From assembly GCA_000818945.1 (NCBI GenBank), contig KN805424.1, positions 124,001-188,000 of the forward strand: DNA of 64,000 nucleotides. Reading direction: 5' to 3'. The position numbers and the translations under genes are program-made. Positions 1 through 9,984 of the stretch are shown here, piece by piece. Positions within the stretch are counted from its first letter, which is position 1; each line of letters begins with the position of its first letter. Source of the stretch: Schizochytrium sp. CCTCC M209059 (taxonomy: Eukaryota; Sar; Bigyra; Thraustochytrida; Thraustochytriidae). The notes beneath the pieces are model-generated. The model did no database searches. It worked only from the letters and a program-made list of their open reading frames with translations, and was not told the DNA's origin.

Positions 1-1
1 T

Positions 2-757
2 CAAGAGGTGTTTTACATGGGCCAGCTCGTGGAGACGCGTACGCGTCGGCCGGTCCAGTACGTTGTTCTCACTAGTCCGGATGCCGACGACGAAACCGTC
101 GTCGCGCGCGAGGCCCTTGGCGAGTCAAAGCAGGTTGGTCAGCTGATCCCCGTCGCCGAACTGCGCCCTTCGTCGTGGACCCTCTTTCTCTCGCATGCCC
201 AGCGTGAGGCCCAGAACCAGGTTCAGTCATTGCACCTTTTGCTCCGCAACGAAGGCGTCCCTTGCTGGTACGATATGGATGCCGAAAAGCTCGAGGCGGT
301 CGACATGCTTCGCGGTATTCGCGACTCCAAGTACTTCCTCCTGTACCTGACCGAGGGTTATCTCGAGCGCTTCTTTTGCCGTCTCGAGGCCACTTTCGCA
401 ATGACAACGCAAAAGAAGGTCATCATCGTCTACGAGTCTGACAACCGCCACGGCGGTGGCCAGTACACGGACCTCATTGATCGTTGCACAGCCAAGTTTC
501 CCGAGTTTCGAGACTGGCTTATGGCCACCGAGGCCATTCCCATGGCTCGTCGTGCCTTTCAGCGGGAAGCCATGATCCACGAGATCCTCAAGCGCGTCGG
601 TATCACCAAGCATGTTCTTAGCCGGAACCGCGGCTCGGGATCGCTCACGGAGGCCAAGCTTCGCGGCGAGGTCGAGGACCTCAAGGAGGAGGTCAATAAG
701 CTTTGGAGCGTGGTGGAGGCCCTTCAGGATCAGCTCGCTGCTCAGCAGCTCCAGTAG
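2..757 (+). CDS. TIR-domain protein with C-terminal coiled coil (5' end outside window)
   Basis: The reading frame is open from the first in-frame base, so the gene very probably starts upstream; the first ATG inside is at base 17. The visible part is about 250 residues. Residues about 57-145 (counted from base 8) look like a TIR domain: a first strand WTLFLSHAQRE, a helix, a strand EGVPCWYDM, then YFLLYLTEGYLERFFCRLE followed by the strand KKVIIVYE. The Glu of CRLE, near residue 127, sits where NAD-cleaving TIR domains carry their catalytic Glu. The last ~40 residues are charged with leucine spacing typical of a short coiled coil, which suggests oligomerisation. TIR proteins act as signalling adaptors or NADases; which applies here cannot be decided. 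The next gene lies 1.1 kb downstream on the same strand. Confidence 0.75.
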   Translation, partial: QEVFYMGQLVETRTRRPVQYVVLTSPDADDETVVAREALGESKQVGQLIPVAELRPSSWTLFLSHAQREAQNQVQSLHLLLRNEGVPCWYDMDAEKLEAVDMLRGIRDSKYFLLYLTEGYLERFFCRLEATFAMTTQKKVIIVYESDNRHGGGQYTDLIDRCTAKFPEFRDWLMATEAIPMARRAFQREAMIHEILKRVGITKHVLSRNRGSGSLTEAKLRGEVEDLKEEVNKLWSVVEALQDQLAAQQLQ

Positions 758-1883
758 GTATGGAAGGCGCTCAGTCATCTTGCCTGTTTCTTTCCCATCC
801 TTTCGCATCCTTTAATTCGCCCACCATGGTGGCTACACATGAACTTCGTTACTTTCATTCTGTTGTCAAGTCTCTGTTACTTTCCACGACGTGGTCGTTG
901 TCGCTCCCCACATGCCGCATGAATCGTGTCCAAATTTGCAGAATAACCGATATAGAAAAGCCGGCACTGACAGATGTCTTCCAAAGTCGATACATGTGCG
1001 GACAATGCGTCTTTCTTGCTTGGTACACGTGTCACTCTCGGCCTGCGGTCAGTCGACCAACCGCGACTTGGGGGAGGCACTGCCATGGTTACATTCCTCC
1101 AAGAGAACGGGGCCCGTTCTCTTGCCACTCGCGGTGGTTAGGGGCATCTAGTTAAGGTGGGTCCTACTTCACTCATATGTTACAGATTGGAGAGTATAGC
1201 TTATTTCCCCTTTATATATGATTACCACCTTATTTTTCCACCCCTGCTTGCGGTGAATGAATTTCAAATTCAAACGCCTCCTTCCTTCCTTTCGCGCCTT
1301 CCTTTTGCGTGAGAAGCAAAAGCAAGGAACGCCAAAACTCGATCCCGAAGAGCTCCCGTGCGACGAGCTGAAGGCTTGCCTGGTCGCTCGCTCCTCTCCC
1401 TCTCTCTTCTGGCGAGACACGTTTCTGGCCTCGTCTGCTGGCCCGCGCAGAAAACCGCTTGGGTCGCGGCGGATTCTCGCTCGCTCGCCCGCCGGCCCGC
1501 CCGGTCTGGGCTTCCGAGTCACCCATTCAGCCATCCACGGATCGGATCGTCGAGCGAGTGAACGCAGTTGCTCTCGTCCTCACCCCGTCGCGTCTCGCAC
1601 CTCGCGCCGAGGGGCTCACGACACCGCGCGGAAACCGCCGGAGAGGGACGGACGCTTGAGACGCTTATCTTGACAGGCGCCTTCAACGTCGGCCGCGCGC
1701 TCGTCGACATCAACTACCTCGCTGGCGGCGAGGAAAAAGGGCACCTTTAAGCGACAGCAGGGACAGCACAAGCAGGAGCAGCACCAGCGGCTCTGCGGCT
1801 TGCACGTTGCTTGTTTTGGTGGTAAAATCTACATAGAGCAGAAGAAGTCATCTTCGTGCGGATCATAGAGTGGCGTCGTCAAG
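758..1883. promoter_or_regulatory. Intergenic region, presumed promoter and 5' leader of the Hop2-like gene
   Basis: No convincing gene is seen. Short ORFs here are GC-rich, Arg/Ser-rich shadows. An AT-rich patch near 1195-1240 (tatttcccctttatatatga) stands out and may mark a promoter; this is a guess. Confidence 0.35.
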
Positions 1884-3560
1884 ATGGCCACGGAAGACGA
1901 GGTTGGCGAGGTGGTCATGCTACAGGACAGTGCTCTCGAAGCCGTGTCCCCTTCGCGCGCTCGTCAAGCACAACTGGCAGCTGATGGAGATGAAGCAGAA
2001 GAAGAAGGCGGGGAAGGGGATAACGTGCATGGCGGTACGAACAATGATCAAGCTGGAGGCATCGACGACAACGCCAACAACAACCAAGATGAAAACGACA
2101 ACGACGATAACGAAGAGGAAGAGGAAGAAGAAGAAGAAGAGGAAGAGGAAGAGGAGGACGAGTACAAGGAGGACGGATCGAGCGTCGAAGAAGACGACGA
2201 CCAAGACGACGGTGAAGTCGAGGCGTTCAGTGATGATTCTGACTTTGACGAAGCCCCAACAAAGAAGAAACGCAAAACTGGTGCCAAGTCCGAAACCAAG
2301 GTAAAGGACTCGGACGAGGAAGATGCTGCGGTTGTGAATGTCAACGCCAAAGTAGGACGCGGACGAAGAAATGCCGCCAAAGCGTCAGCTGATCCTGGAA
2401 CACCTACGCGGCAGTCACGCAGGGGAAGTGTAAGTACTCCTCCCGCTCAAAATAGCGGGCGCGGTCGAGGCCGCCGTTCGTCACCTCGCTCTGGCAGCGG
2501 AAAGCGGCAAAAGGTACAAGAAAGCGACGAGGAAGCCGAACAAGAAGAGGAGATGCTTGATGCAGATGCAGATGCTGAGCCTCAAGCTGTGGCAGAGGCA
2601 AGCAGCCGTGGGAAGCTTCAAGGGTCGACCCAAATGATCGATACCTCGCAGCTTTCGCAGGAGAGCGAGGAGTCGTCTGTCGGCAAGAGTGCCAGCAACG
2701 ACATTGAGACCAAGGATCATGATGACGCAGAAGGCGACGGCAAAAATGGTTCCGCCGATGCTAAGAATGCTGCCAAAGATGAGGACGACAAGGATGACGA
2801 AGACGACGACGAAGAAGTAATGAGTGAGGACGAGGACGACGAGGGGGGAAACGACCAGACGGAAAACCCTTTGCAAGGCGAAATCGACTCACTCGACGTC
2901 GCCTCGCGCACGGTCTACGACTATTTGAAGCGCACGAACCGTCCTTTCAGCGTCCTCGACGTGTCCCGCGCACTTTCTTCACTCACCAAGCTGCAGGTGA
3001 CTAAATCTCTTGCCAAGCTTGTGGACATGGGTATTGCCCACGCCAATGATAAAAAAGTTCACTGGCTTGAACAGTCTGTCTTTGGCAGTACCGACGCCGC
3101 TGCTCTGGCGAAAACGACAGCAAAAGTAGAGAAGCGTGAGCAGGCTCTCCAAGGCCTCAAGCGCAAGCTCGCGGCTCTCAAGCGTGACATTTCAGATCTC
3201 GCCGCAGAGCCGGCCGACGCCGATCTCGACGCTGAGATCGATCGGCTTCGCGCGTCGATTGACGCCCAGAAATCGGAAATGGCGCAGCGAAATGCAGGCG
3301 GTGAGGGTGGCGGTGAGAACAACGCCACTGCTGCCAATCTTCGGGAACGTGCCAAGGTGGGGCCGGAGACGCTTGAGAAGGAATTTAAGTTCTTCAAGGA
3401 AGCCTGGCGTCACCGGCGCGAGGTGGTCCAGAGTTGCTGCCAGGACATTTTGGAAAACTCGGCCAAAAAAGTCAAAATCGAAAAGTTCTTTGAGGACATT
3501 GGCATCGAGTCCGACGCCGTCATGAAGGTCAATATCCGCGAGGTCCGTCTTCGCGACTGA
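1884..3560 (+). CDS. Hop2-like homologous-pairing protein (TBPIP family) with long acidic N-terminal extension
   Basis: The protein has 558 residues and starts at AAGATGGCC. The last ~225 residues have the layout of Hop2/PSMC3IP, which with Mnd1 stimulates Dmc1/Rad51 strand invasion in meiosis. A winged helix spans about 333-400 (TVYDYLKRTNRPFSVLDV and KSLAKLVDMG). A coiled coil follows at about 410-475. The C-terminal segment FKFFKEAWRHRREVVQ...ILENSAKK...FFEDIGIESD matches the conserved Hop2 tail. Residues 1-330 are very acidic and low in complexity, with Glu/Asp runs at about 75-110 and 295-325 and basic KKKRK-like patches that could act as nuclear signals. Family members are usually near 220 residues, so the leader is unusual. 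No splice signal needs to be invoked. The family call is good; orthology is not proven. Confidence 0.82.
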   Translation: MATEDEVGEVVMLQDSALEAVSPSRARQAQLAADGDEAEEEGGEGDNVHGGTNNDQAGGIDDNANNNQDENDNDDNEEEEEEEEEEEEEEEDEYKEDGSSVEEDDDQDDGEVEAFSDDSDFDEAPTKKKRKTGAKSETKVKDSDEEDAAVVNVNAKVGRGRRNAAKASADPGTPTRQSRRGSVSTPPAQNSGRGRGRRSSPRSGSGKRQKVQESDEEAEQEEEMLDADADAEPQAVAEASSRGKLQGSTQMIDTSQLSQESEESSVGKSASNDIETKDHDDAEGDGKNGSADAKNAAKDEDDKDDEDDDEEVMSEDEDDEGGNDQTENPLQGEIDSLDVASRTVYDYLKRTNRPFSVLDVSRALSSLTKLQVTKSLAKLVDMGIAHANDKKVHWLEQSVFGSTDAAALAKTTAKVEKREQALQGLKRKLAALKRDISDLAAEPADADLDAEIDRLRASIDAQKSEMAQRNAGGEGGGENNATAANLRERAKVGPETLEKEFKFFKEAWRHRREVVQSCCQDILENSAKKVKIEKFFEDIGIESDAVMKVNIREVRLRD

Positions 3561-4127
3561 CCTAGCCTAGCCTAGCCTTGCCTAGTGTTGCCGATTCAAT
3601 GTGATTCTTCTTTTTTTTCTTGCTCTAACTTCTATGATTTGCCCAGCAGCCAACGCACTCAAGTAGGGAAAAGCTCTCCACATGGGAGCTTGAAATGCGA
3701 TTTGGAAATTAGATCCAACAAATCGTACTTCCAAAACAAAAGGGATGCCACGTTTTCTTTCCAAGGGAGTGAGTGGAGGAAAAGGAAAAGGAGAATCTAA
3801 ATCAGCAGATAGATGAAATCATAGTTTTGCTTTGCACCTCTATCGCCAACGAAGTAAGCGCTCTCAGTCATGACCATGCCCGTCGCCCGCGTGTCTCACT
3901 GTATGTCAGGAGAATTTGCATTTTTTCTGTCATGATCACGCGCACGAACAGCCGTCAATAAAACCTCTTTGCTCTAATTCATATTGGAAATCACGAAAAC
4001 AACAAAAATGGTTGATGATTCTGTTTAGTTTATGTCATTTGCATTGCGTGCAATTTCGAGCAAAAGGCTCAGCGGCGAGCAGCGAGCGGCGAGCGCCAAA
4101 AAGAAGAGAAATCAGTCAAAGGACTTG
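3561..4127. other. Convergent intergenic region
   Basis: It separates the 3' ends of the Hop2-like gene and the HEAT-repeat gene. It begins with a short CCTAG/CCTTG direct-repeat run at about 3560-3588. The rest is AT-richer than the flanking genes and holds no supportable ORF. Confidence 0.5.
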
Positions 4128-6239
4128 TTAGGCCAGCGTCACGAGAGGCGAACGCTCAATCGCCTGCCACAGATTGGAACCGTTGAGCAACATTTCCACT
4201 CGGCCACGGAAAATGTTGGGACCGAGGAAGCGAACAAGATGCATGACAAGGTCCGCACTCGCCGTCGCAACAAGCTGGTTTTCATCGGCCAGGGAGCGAA
4301 TCATCGGGGGCAGAAGTCCCTCCAGGAAACGCTTAAAGCCGCGCTTGCCGAGCGATTGGCTCAAAGGCACGAGCTGCTTGAAAATGGTGACACGTAGCTC
4401 GCGCGTGGCCTGTGGGGACTCAAGCGCGCGCTGCACGGCATCCATCATCGAGGCGTCGACCTTGGAGGCATCGTAGGCAGCGAGTTCGCGCAAGAGGTAA
4501 ATTGCGCCATCCGTCTCTTCCCACGGCCGCTTCGGCCGCGAGTACCCGTGGTCCATGCATCCTACGCCACGGCGCTTGAGCTTTGGTGCAAGGGAACCGC
4601 ATGAGAACAGCTGCTGCTCCGAGTGCATGGGGTCAGCCTTTGCGCGACCCTCACGTAGGTCAACAAGCGAGCCGGAGACGACAGAGACCGGCTGTGACTC
4701 TGCACCAGCCATGACGCGCGGCGACGATGGGCGTTCGGGTATCGAGCTTGAAGAAGACTTGGGGCTACTGCAGCCGTCGCTGTTGTCTCCGCTCCCGTGA
4801 TCGTGGTTCGCATGAGGATCCGGAGCGTGAACGCGTTCAAGCAGGCCAGGTAACTTCTCCATGATGCGCGCCACGCCCTCCTCCTTATACGCGCGAGCAG
4901 CGTTACCCAAAGCCACCGCAGAATCCTCGCGGACGGACCAAATGTTATCCGAGAGGTGCGAAAACCAAAGTGTGTAGAGCTCGTCAATCTGTGGGCGCGA
5001 CTCATCCGGGAAACTGCGCACAAAATCACCCGAGGCGACGCACGCCGCATCGCGCACAGGCCACGAATCATCGCGAAAGCAATCAAGCAGGGCCTTGAGT
5101 AGCTTGTCAATGTGCGGACTGAGAGCATCCCGAGGAATCTTGGTCGCGAGCTCCGCAATCGAGTGGCACGCCGCCTCGCGCACGCCGTGGTTGTCTGCGG
5201 CGGACTGGGCGCAGTAAAAGTCCACCACAGGACCAATGTGCGCGCAGACGACGGCAACACCCCCTTCTCCGAATGAGAGCGTCCATGTTTCTTGCGAGTA
5301 CAAGCGTACACCCATGGCCAGGTAGTACCTATTGAGGCACATGCGCGGAACGAGAAGGTCCATGTGGGATGCGCGCGCTTCGCCCTGCAATCCCGTCATG
5401 AGCTTGCGCACAGCCACGGATGCTGCGTAGCGCACTTGGCTCCAGTTATCGCTCAAGCCGCGTGCGATGGCCTGAACCATGGCCTGAATCTGCTCATCGT
5501 TCTGCCCCCCATTGCCTGCGAGAATCGCCTCCACCAATACACCACAGAGATCGTACCCTACTTCACGCACGTAGCGATTCTGGTGCACGAGAGCGCGATC
5601 GGATACGAGCGACAGCAAGAAGCCGTCCCGGTCGAGCGTGTGGCCATCGCGGACAAAGGCTTCGCCGTATCCGCGCACGAGTGCTTCGAGACCGCGCATT
5701 GAGGTCTCGAGGGCTTTCCAGCCGATCGTCTCGTGAACAAGCATGGGGACTGCCGTAGATGTTTGCACTGCGAGCTCAGCTTGGGTCGTGGCGCGTTCGG
5801 ACTCGTCAAGGTCAAAGTTCTTGTCGACAATGTCGCAGAGCAAGGATCCGAAACGAGCCCACGTTGCGGGGCCATCTCGGTGCGCGAGCGCCTCCAGCAC
5901 TTTCACCACGCAGGAGCGTACGCGTGGCTCGCGGTCCTCGAGATTTGTTTGCGCGCTCTCGCTAAGAAGCTGGACGAGACTTGTCTCGCCGCCCGCTGGT
6001 TCGTTATGGCCCGCGGGCTCCTCAAGACCAAGAAGAGCGCCGCCCACCAGGAGACCCGTGGCGCGGCACTCCCACTGGTTTGCAGTTAGCAGCGTTGCAA
6101 GCGCGTCATAGGTGCTTGAAGGTTCGCGCGTGCCCTGGTCGAGCGCCGCGAGGAGTGTCTCGGCAGCGTCCACCTCCGACGCGCTCGCTTCACGCCGCCG
6201 CAGCGAGCGAACGGCCGACGTGCACGAGGTAAGGTCCAT
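4128..6239 (-). CDS. HEAT-repeat protein of unknown function
   Basis: This is a 703-residue protein with an ATG at 6239. It is built of paired helices typical of HEAT/ARM solenoids. Clear units include VREVGYDLCGVLVEAIL, NWSQVRYAASVAVRKLM, HGVREAACHSIAELATKI, SWPVRDAACVASGDFV and IWSVREDSAVALGNAARAY, each with the conserved Val-Arg and Ala pattern of HEAT helix B. Residues about 470-560 are a disordered His/Asp/Ser-rich linker. The C-terminal 140 residues are again helical (TRELRVTIFKQLVPLSQ). HEAT solenoids are scaffolds in transport, phosphatase or condensin-like complexes; nothing in the sequence selects one. It lies head-to-head with eIF2B-gamma across about 1.05 kb. Confidence 0.8.
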   Translation of the reverse strand: MDLTSCTSAVRSLRRREASASEVDAAETLLAALDQGTREPSSTYDALATLLTANQWECRATGLLVGGALLGLEEPAGHNEPAGGETSLVQLLSESAQTNLEDREPRVRSCVVKVLEALAHRDGPATWARFGSLLCDIVDKNFDLDESERATTQAELAVQTSTAVPMLVHETIGWKALETSMRGLEALVRGYGEAFVRDGHTLDRDGFLLSLVSDRALVHQNRYVREVGYDLCGVLVEAILAGNGGQNDEQIQAMVQAIARGLSDNWSQVRYAASVAVRKLMTGLQGEARASHMDLLVPRMCLNRYYLAMGVRLYSQETWTLSFGEGGVAVVCAHIGPVVDFYCAQSAADNHGVREAACHSIAELATKIPRDALSPHIDKLLKALLDCFRDDSWPVRDAACVASGDFVRSFPDESRPQIDELYTLWFSHLSDNIWSVREDSAVALGNAARAYKEEGVARIMEKLPGLLERVHAPDPHANHDHGSGDNSDGCSSPKSSSSSIPERPSSPRVMAGAESQPVSVVSGSLVDLREGRAKADPMHSEQQLFSCGSLAPKLKRRGVGCMDHGYSRPKRPWEETDGAIYLLRELAAYDASKVDASMMDAVQRALESPQATRELRVTIFKQLVPLSQSLGKRGFKRFLEGLLPPMIRSLADENQLVATASADLVMHLVRFLGPNIFRGRVEMLLNGSNLWQAIERSPLVTLA

Positions 6240-7289
6240 CGCCCTTGCGATGTGCTTGTTTTTTCGGTCTCCGCTCGCTCGCTTGCTTGTTTAGGCTCGG
6301 GTAGTCGCACTTGATTGCCGTGCGACTATCCGTCCGCTGGCGCAAAGAAACTGGCGGCCTGCTCGTGCTCCGCCTGCGCTGCGTGCCTCGATGATCGCAG
6401 TGGTTTGCTCTCGCTCTTGCTCTTGCTTTTCCTCTGTGCGGGCGTGCGTGTGTGCATGTAATGTATTCACTAGGCCTAGAAGCAGACGCCGCAAAATCGC
6501 CGTTAGGGCCTAGGAAGCCCCAAAGGTGCAGTCTGCGACAATGCGAAAGCAAGTGTGTAGAGGCTTTCGATTTCTCTTCTCGTGCAATCCGTACTGCCTC
6601 GTTTTTGGACTCTGCTTGTTTGATTGATTGCGTGCATGAAAACTCCATCAATGCAAGCACTATCATGCTTGATGAGCCATCATCCTTTACACGTTTGCTA
6701 GCTAACGACTCGTTGTTTGTTCGATAGGCTTTCATGAACGAGCAGAACGACCTTACTGCGAGATTCTTGTTCTTTTCCTTTATCAAACTGCGACTGCGAA
6801 TGCTATCGTCACCTCTCCCTCCAATTAACTTTGGTTTACCGCATTTCGCCATCCATGCTCGCGAGAAAAACTATTGCAAATGCCGAAGCCCAAAAGCAAG
6901 GGGCACTTTGTCACTGTGATCGATCTTATTTTGCGTTCCATCACAGATCACAGGTTTTTAAAAGAGGCAATTCGCTCGAGCGCCACCGCAACTTGCACCC
7001 CCATTCGATCTTTGACCTTGTTTTCGTTTTCTCCTCCCTTTTTTAATTTTATTTTTGAGGGCCAATGGAAATGGCATTGGTGCCCAAATCCCAAGCTCGT
7101 CATACACTCTCGCGACACGGTGCAGAGCGACTCCGCAAGACTGCGACGGGACTGCTCACCGGCCGGAAACACTCCGCCGTGATCTGCGCGCGCCTCGTTC
7201 TTGACTTGCCGCGAGACAGAGAAGCCGGAGGCGGCAAAGGACCTCCTCCATCGTCCACCGTCCACCATATATCCCTTGCGAGCAGCACA
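6240..7289. promoter_or_regulatory. Divergent promoter region between the HEAT gene and eIF2B-gamma
   Basis: The two flanking genes are transcribed away from this 1.05 kb. It carries a TAGGCCTA palindrome at 6471-6478 and GGGCCTAGG at 6506-6514. An in-frame upstream extension of eIF2B-gamma (from 7065) is probably 5' leader. No other gene is seen. Confidence 0.5.
6471..6478. promoter_or_regulatory. TAGGCCTA palindrome
   Basis: A perfect 8-bp palindrome in a divergent intergenic region, 232 bp upstream of the HEAT-gene ATG. The same 8-mer recurs at 12431, 26030, 62385 and 62700, all outside genes. A role as a protein-binding site is inference. Confidence 0.3.
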
Positions 7290-8738
7290 ATGGCGACCCC
7301 GAGCGACGGACGCGACGCCACGGCTGGCGAGGGCCCGCAGACGGGAGCTCTTGGGAATGCGGAGTTTCAGGCGCTGATCCTGGCCGGCGGACCTGGGTCA
7401 GGGCTCTATCCCTTGACCCAGTCGAGCCCCAAAGTCCTGCTTCCGCTCGCCAACCACCCGATGCTGTACTATCAGCTCATGGCATTGGAAAAGGCCGGCT
7501 TTGCGGAGGTTATTGTTGCATGCACAAAGCAGCAGGAAGAAGAAATTGCCAGATATGTGTCACAAACGTATTCGGGGCAAATTCGAGTGGATCTTGTCGG
7601 GCTCAGCGAGCCGGATGGTGACGCCCCCGAGGCCGAGGCCGGCACAGCGCAGGTCCTGCGCAGAGTGCGCGACAAAATCACAAAGGACGTTTTTGTCGTC
7701 TCTGGCGACGTCGTCACGATGGCCAGCCTCCTCGATCTGGCTGACCTCCATCGCACCAATGATGCTGCTGTGACCATGCTTTTGAAGCAACACCCCAACG
7801 TACAGCTCAAGGAGCAACGATCCAAACTTCGCAAAATGAACAAGCAGGTCGTTAATTATTTTGGCATTGTGCCCGAAGGCACATCTTCCAAAGGAAAAAC
7901 ACATGGCCGCGTTGTCCTCATGAAGAGTGCGGCGCAGGAAGACCCCGTCGGCGTGACGAAGCAGCTCTTGCGCCGCGAACCTGGGGTCAGACTGCATTCT
8001 GATCTCTTTGACGCGCACATTTATGTTCTTCGTCGCTGGGTGCTCGAGCTTCTCTGCAGCGACGGTGAGGATATTGCTAGCCGGCGCGCAAGCTCCATGG
8101 CCACCTTGCGCACAGACTTTTTCCCTTTTGTCATCAACCAGCTCCAGCCCAATGCTGCCAATCCTGAAGTACGCGCGCTTACTGCGCGCCTGATCGACCG
8201 AACGGGTTTCTCTGCATCCACAACTCCTTCCGATCTCGCCGACACATCCGAGTACACGATTGGCCGCACGGCTGCGCAGCGTAGCGCAGAGAAAATCACG
8301 TGTCAGGCCCTTGTGCTTCCAGCTACAAGCGTCACGTTCCGCGCCAATACGCTTTACTCGTATGCGCTGGCGAACCATGCTCTTGCGAACCTTCCACGGG
8401 GCGCGCCAACCCCTTGGCCGCGCCCTCGAGCGGCACCCAAGTTCAAGGAAACTATCATCGGTGAGTCATCAGAAATTGATGAGACGGCCTCCATTCGCAA
8501 CTGTGTCATTGGTGCACACTGCAAGATTGGGGCTGGCGTAGAGATCTCCAATACTGTCATCATGGATCACTGCACCATTGAGGCCAACGTTTCCATTCTC
8601 AACTCCATTCTTGGAGAGCAATCCTTTGTCCCGGAGGGATGCTCGCTCACGGAGATTCAGCTCCAACATGGGTGCTCCATCTCGCCCCCTGGTCTCGTTC
8701 TCAAATCGCAGGCGTACACCAAGATTGACTTTAGTTAG
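7290..8738 (+). CDS. EIF2B3: Translation initiation factor eIF2B subunit gamma
   Basis: The protein has 482 residues from the ATG at 7290 (CACAATGGCG). An in-frame ORF extends to 7065, but its translation looks like leader. eIF2B is the GTP-exchange factor for eIF2 in the cytosol, and gamma pairs with the catalytic epsilon subunit. A nucleotidyltransferase-like domain starts at about 26 (FQALILAGG, SPKVLLPLANHPMLYYQL) and includes FVVSGDVV. A left-handed beta-helix of hexapeptide repeats covers about 390-475 (IRNCVIGAHCKIGAGVEISNTVI, quoted in part). The signature loop GGPGSGLYP is degenerate relative to sugar-nucleotide pyrophosphorylases, as expected for gamma, which is not an active transferase. 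The length fits the family (about 450). It converges with the NPL4-like gene only 163 bp downstream. Confidence 0.9.
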   Translation: MATPSDGRDATAGEGPQTGALGNAEFQALILAGGPGSGLYPLTQSSPKVLLPLANHPMLYYQLMALEKAGFAEVIVACTKQQEEEIARYVSQTYSGQIRVDLVGLSEPDGDAPEAEAGTAQVLRRVRDKITKDVFVVSGDVVTMASLLDLADLHRTNDAAVTMLLKQHPNVQLKEQRSKLRKMNKQVVNYFGIVPEGTSSKGKTHGRVVLMKSAAQEDPVGVTKQLLRREPGVRLHSDLFDAHIYVLRRWVLELLCSDGEDIASRRASSMATLRTDFFPFVINQLQPNAANPEVRALTARLIDRTGFSASTTPSDLADTSEYTIGRTAAQRSAEKITCQALVLPATSVTFRANTLYSYALANHALANLPRGAPTPWPRPRAAPKFKETIIGESSEIDETASIRNCVIGAHCKIGAGVEISNTVIMDHCTIEANVSILNSILGEQSFVPEGCSLTEIQLQHGCSISPPGLVLKSQAYTKIDFS

Positions 8739-8901
8739 CAAACTCATTTTTTTTTCCCGGCTACACCCCCCGTAGTGGATTGTTCTGTTTGGTTTCACCT
8801 TTCTTTTTTGTTTTCTTTCCATAATAGCGCCTGCGATGGGCAGGACAATTACTACCATCGTAGAGGTTTCATGATACTTTTGATCAAAGACCTATTTGTT
8901 G

Positions 8902-9984
8902 TCAGCGTGAAGAGAACTCTTTCTCTTCCGTGATTAGATTACAGGTCCGTCGCATTGTAATGGCTTCGAGAACTTGCCGCTCATGTGCCTCGCCGCCATC
9001 AAGAAGACCTCGGACCGCGCCGTCTCCAAAGAGCACTGAAATGCTGTATAAGAAATGAAAATCGCTCGTGCACGTCTCTTGAGCGTCGCGCAGCTGCAGT
9101 GCGTCCCGGGCGCTTTGTCTTACGCGCTCAAGCAAAGCGGCTGCCGATTCGCATTGACCTCGAAATGGTCGAAAGTACGCACGTCGCTGGGCATGTACAT
9201 TAACCATGCCAAGTGGCTCCCACGGTACAGAAACCGTGTTTCCTCTCTTACGCTGTCGAGAAAAAGCCGATAATTTGCGACCCTGAATTGTGAAAGCCCT
9301 GACTTTCTTTGGGGCGCGCGTGACGAGACACAGAATAGTATCATCAGAACGGCCACTGTCCTCGAATAACGCCGCGCATGCTACAGTTGCTGTGAATTGA
9401 TATCGGGGTGCTTTGAAGATGATGCAGCCGATCACATCGAGGCCCATTGCTCGAGCCACAGATTTTCCTCGCGCAAGATCGCTGTCCTCCAATACAAACT
9501 TTACAACGAATGCATGCGGGCCTTGCATCTTACCCACCAACAGCCCCACATCTTTTCTAGCGTTTCCTGCAAGTCTTGGCCCAAGAAATACATGTAATGC
9601 GCCGCAATCGATACTCATGTGTTCGCGTTTTTGGAATAGTTTTTTGGCATCGGGTTTTCTGGGCCACATCGAACACTCGAAGTCGGCATCATTCCCATTG
9701 CTATGATCACCATCGCCTTCGTCGTCTGTATCGTTCTCGCCTTCGTCGTCACTATGCTCGCTTCCTTTGATCTGGTTGAGCAAATACACTTGAACTCCAG
9801 AGACGAGTTCGTAGCGATCCTCGAGCGGCCTTGCGCCCTGCGGATCGAGACACAGATCCTGATCCTTTTCCAGGACACCGGTACGTTTCAAGACCTCCCT
9901 ACGCAGAGCGCGAAGACTTTGGCTATCAAGCTCGATTCTTCGGAGACCTCGCGCCCAATGCAGGCGCACAATCGTGCCATGCAT
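8902..9984 (-). CDS. NPL4-like protein: ubiquitin-like region plus MPN domain
   Basis: This is a 360-residue protein with an ATG at 9984 in the context AAGATGC. Residues 1-70 (GTIVRLHWARGLRRIEL...VQVYLLNQ) resemble the ubiquitin-like fold at the N-terminus of NPL4. An acidic linker covers about 75-102. Residues about 118-240 resemble the catalytically inactive MPN domain of NPL4, which partners Ufd1 and p97/Cdc48 in extracting ubiquitinated proteins. Key matches are DVGLLVGKMQG and ARAMGLDVIGCIIF, in the place of HFGYLYGRY and the KVGWIF strand. No JAMM metal motif is visible. The protein is much shorter than NPL4 (about 600), and I see no paired-Cys zinc finger. It could be a divergent NPL4 or a plant-type NPL4-like protein. 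Confidence 0.6.
   Translation of the reverse strand: MHGTIVRLHWARGLRRIELDSQSLRALRREVLKRTGVLEKDQDLCLDPQGARPLEDRYELVSGVQVYLLNQIKGSEHSDDEGENDTDDEGDGDHSNGNDADFECSMWPRKPDAKKLFQKREHMSIDCGALHVFLGPRLAGNARKDVGLLVGKMQGPHAFVVKFVLEDSDLARGKSVARAMGLDVIGCIIFKAPRYQFTATVACAALFEDSGRSDDTILCLVTRAPKKVRAFTIQGRKLSAFSRQRKRGNTVSVPWEPLGMVNVHAQRRAYFRPFRGQCESAAALLERVRQSARDALQLRDAQETCTSDFHFLYSISVLFGDGAVRGLLDGGEAHERQVLEAITMRRTCNLITEEKEFSSR

Noticed and set aside
7065..7289. N-terminal extension of eIF2B-gamma
   Set aside because: The family starts close to the FQALILAGG strand, the ATG at 7290 has a good context, and the upstream 75 codons have no recognisable content.
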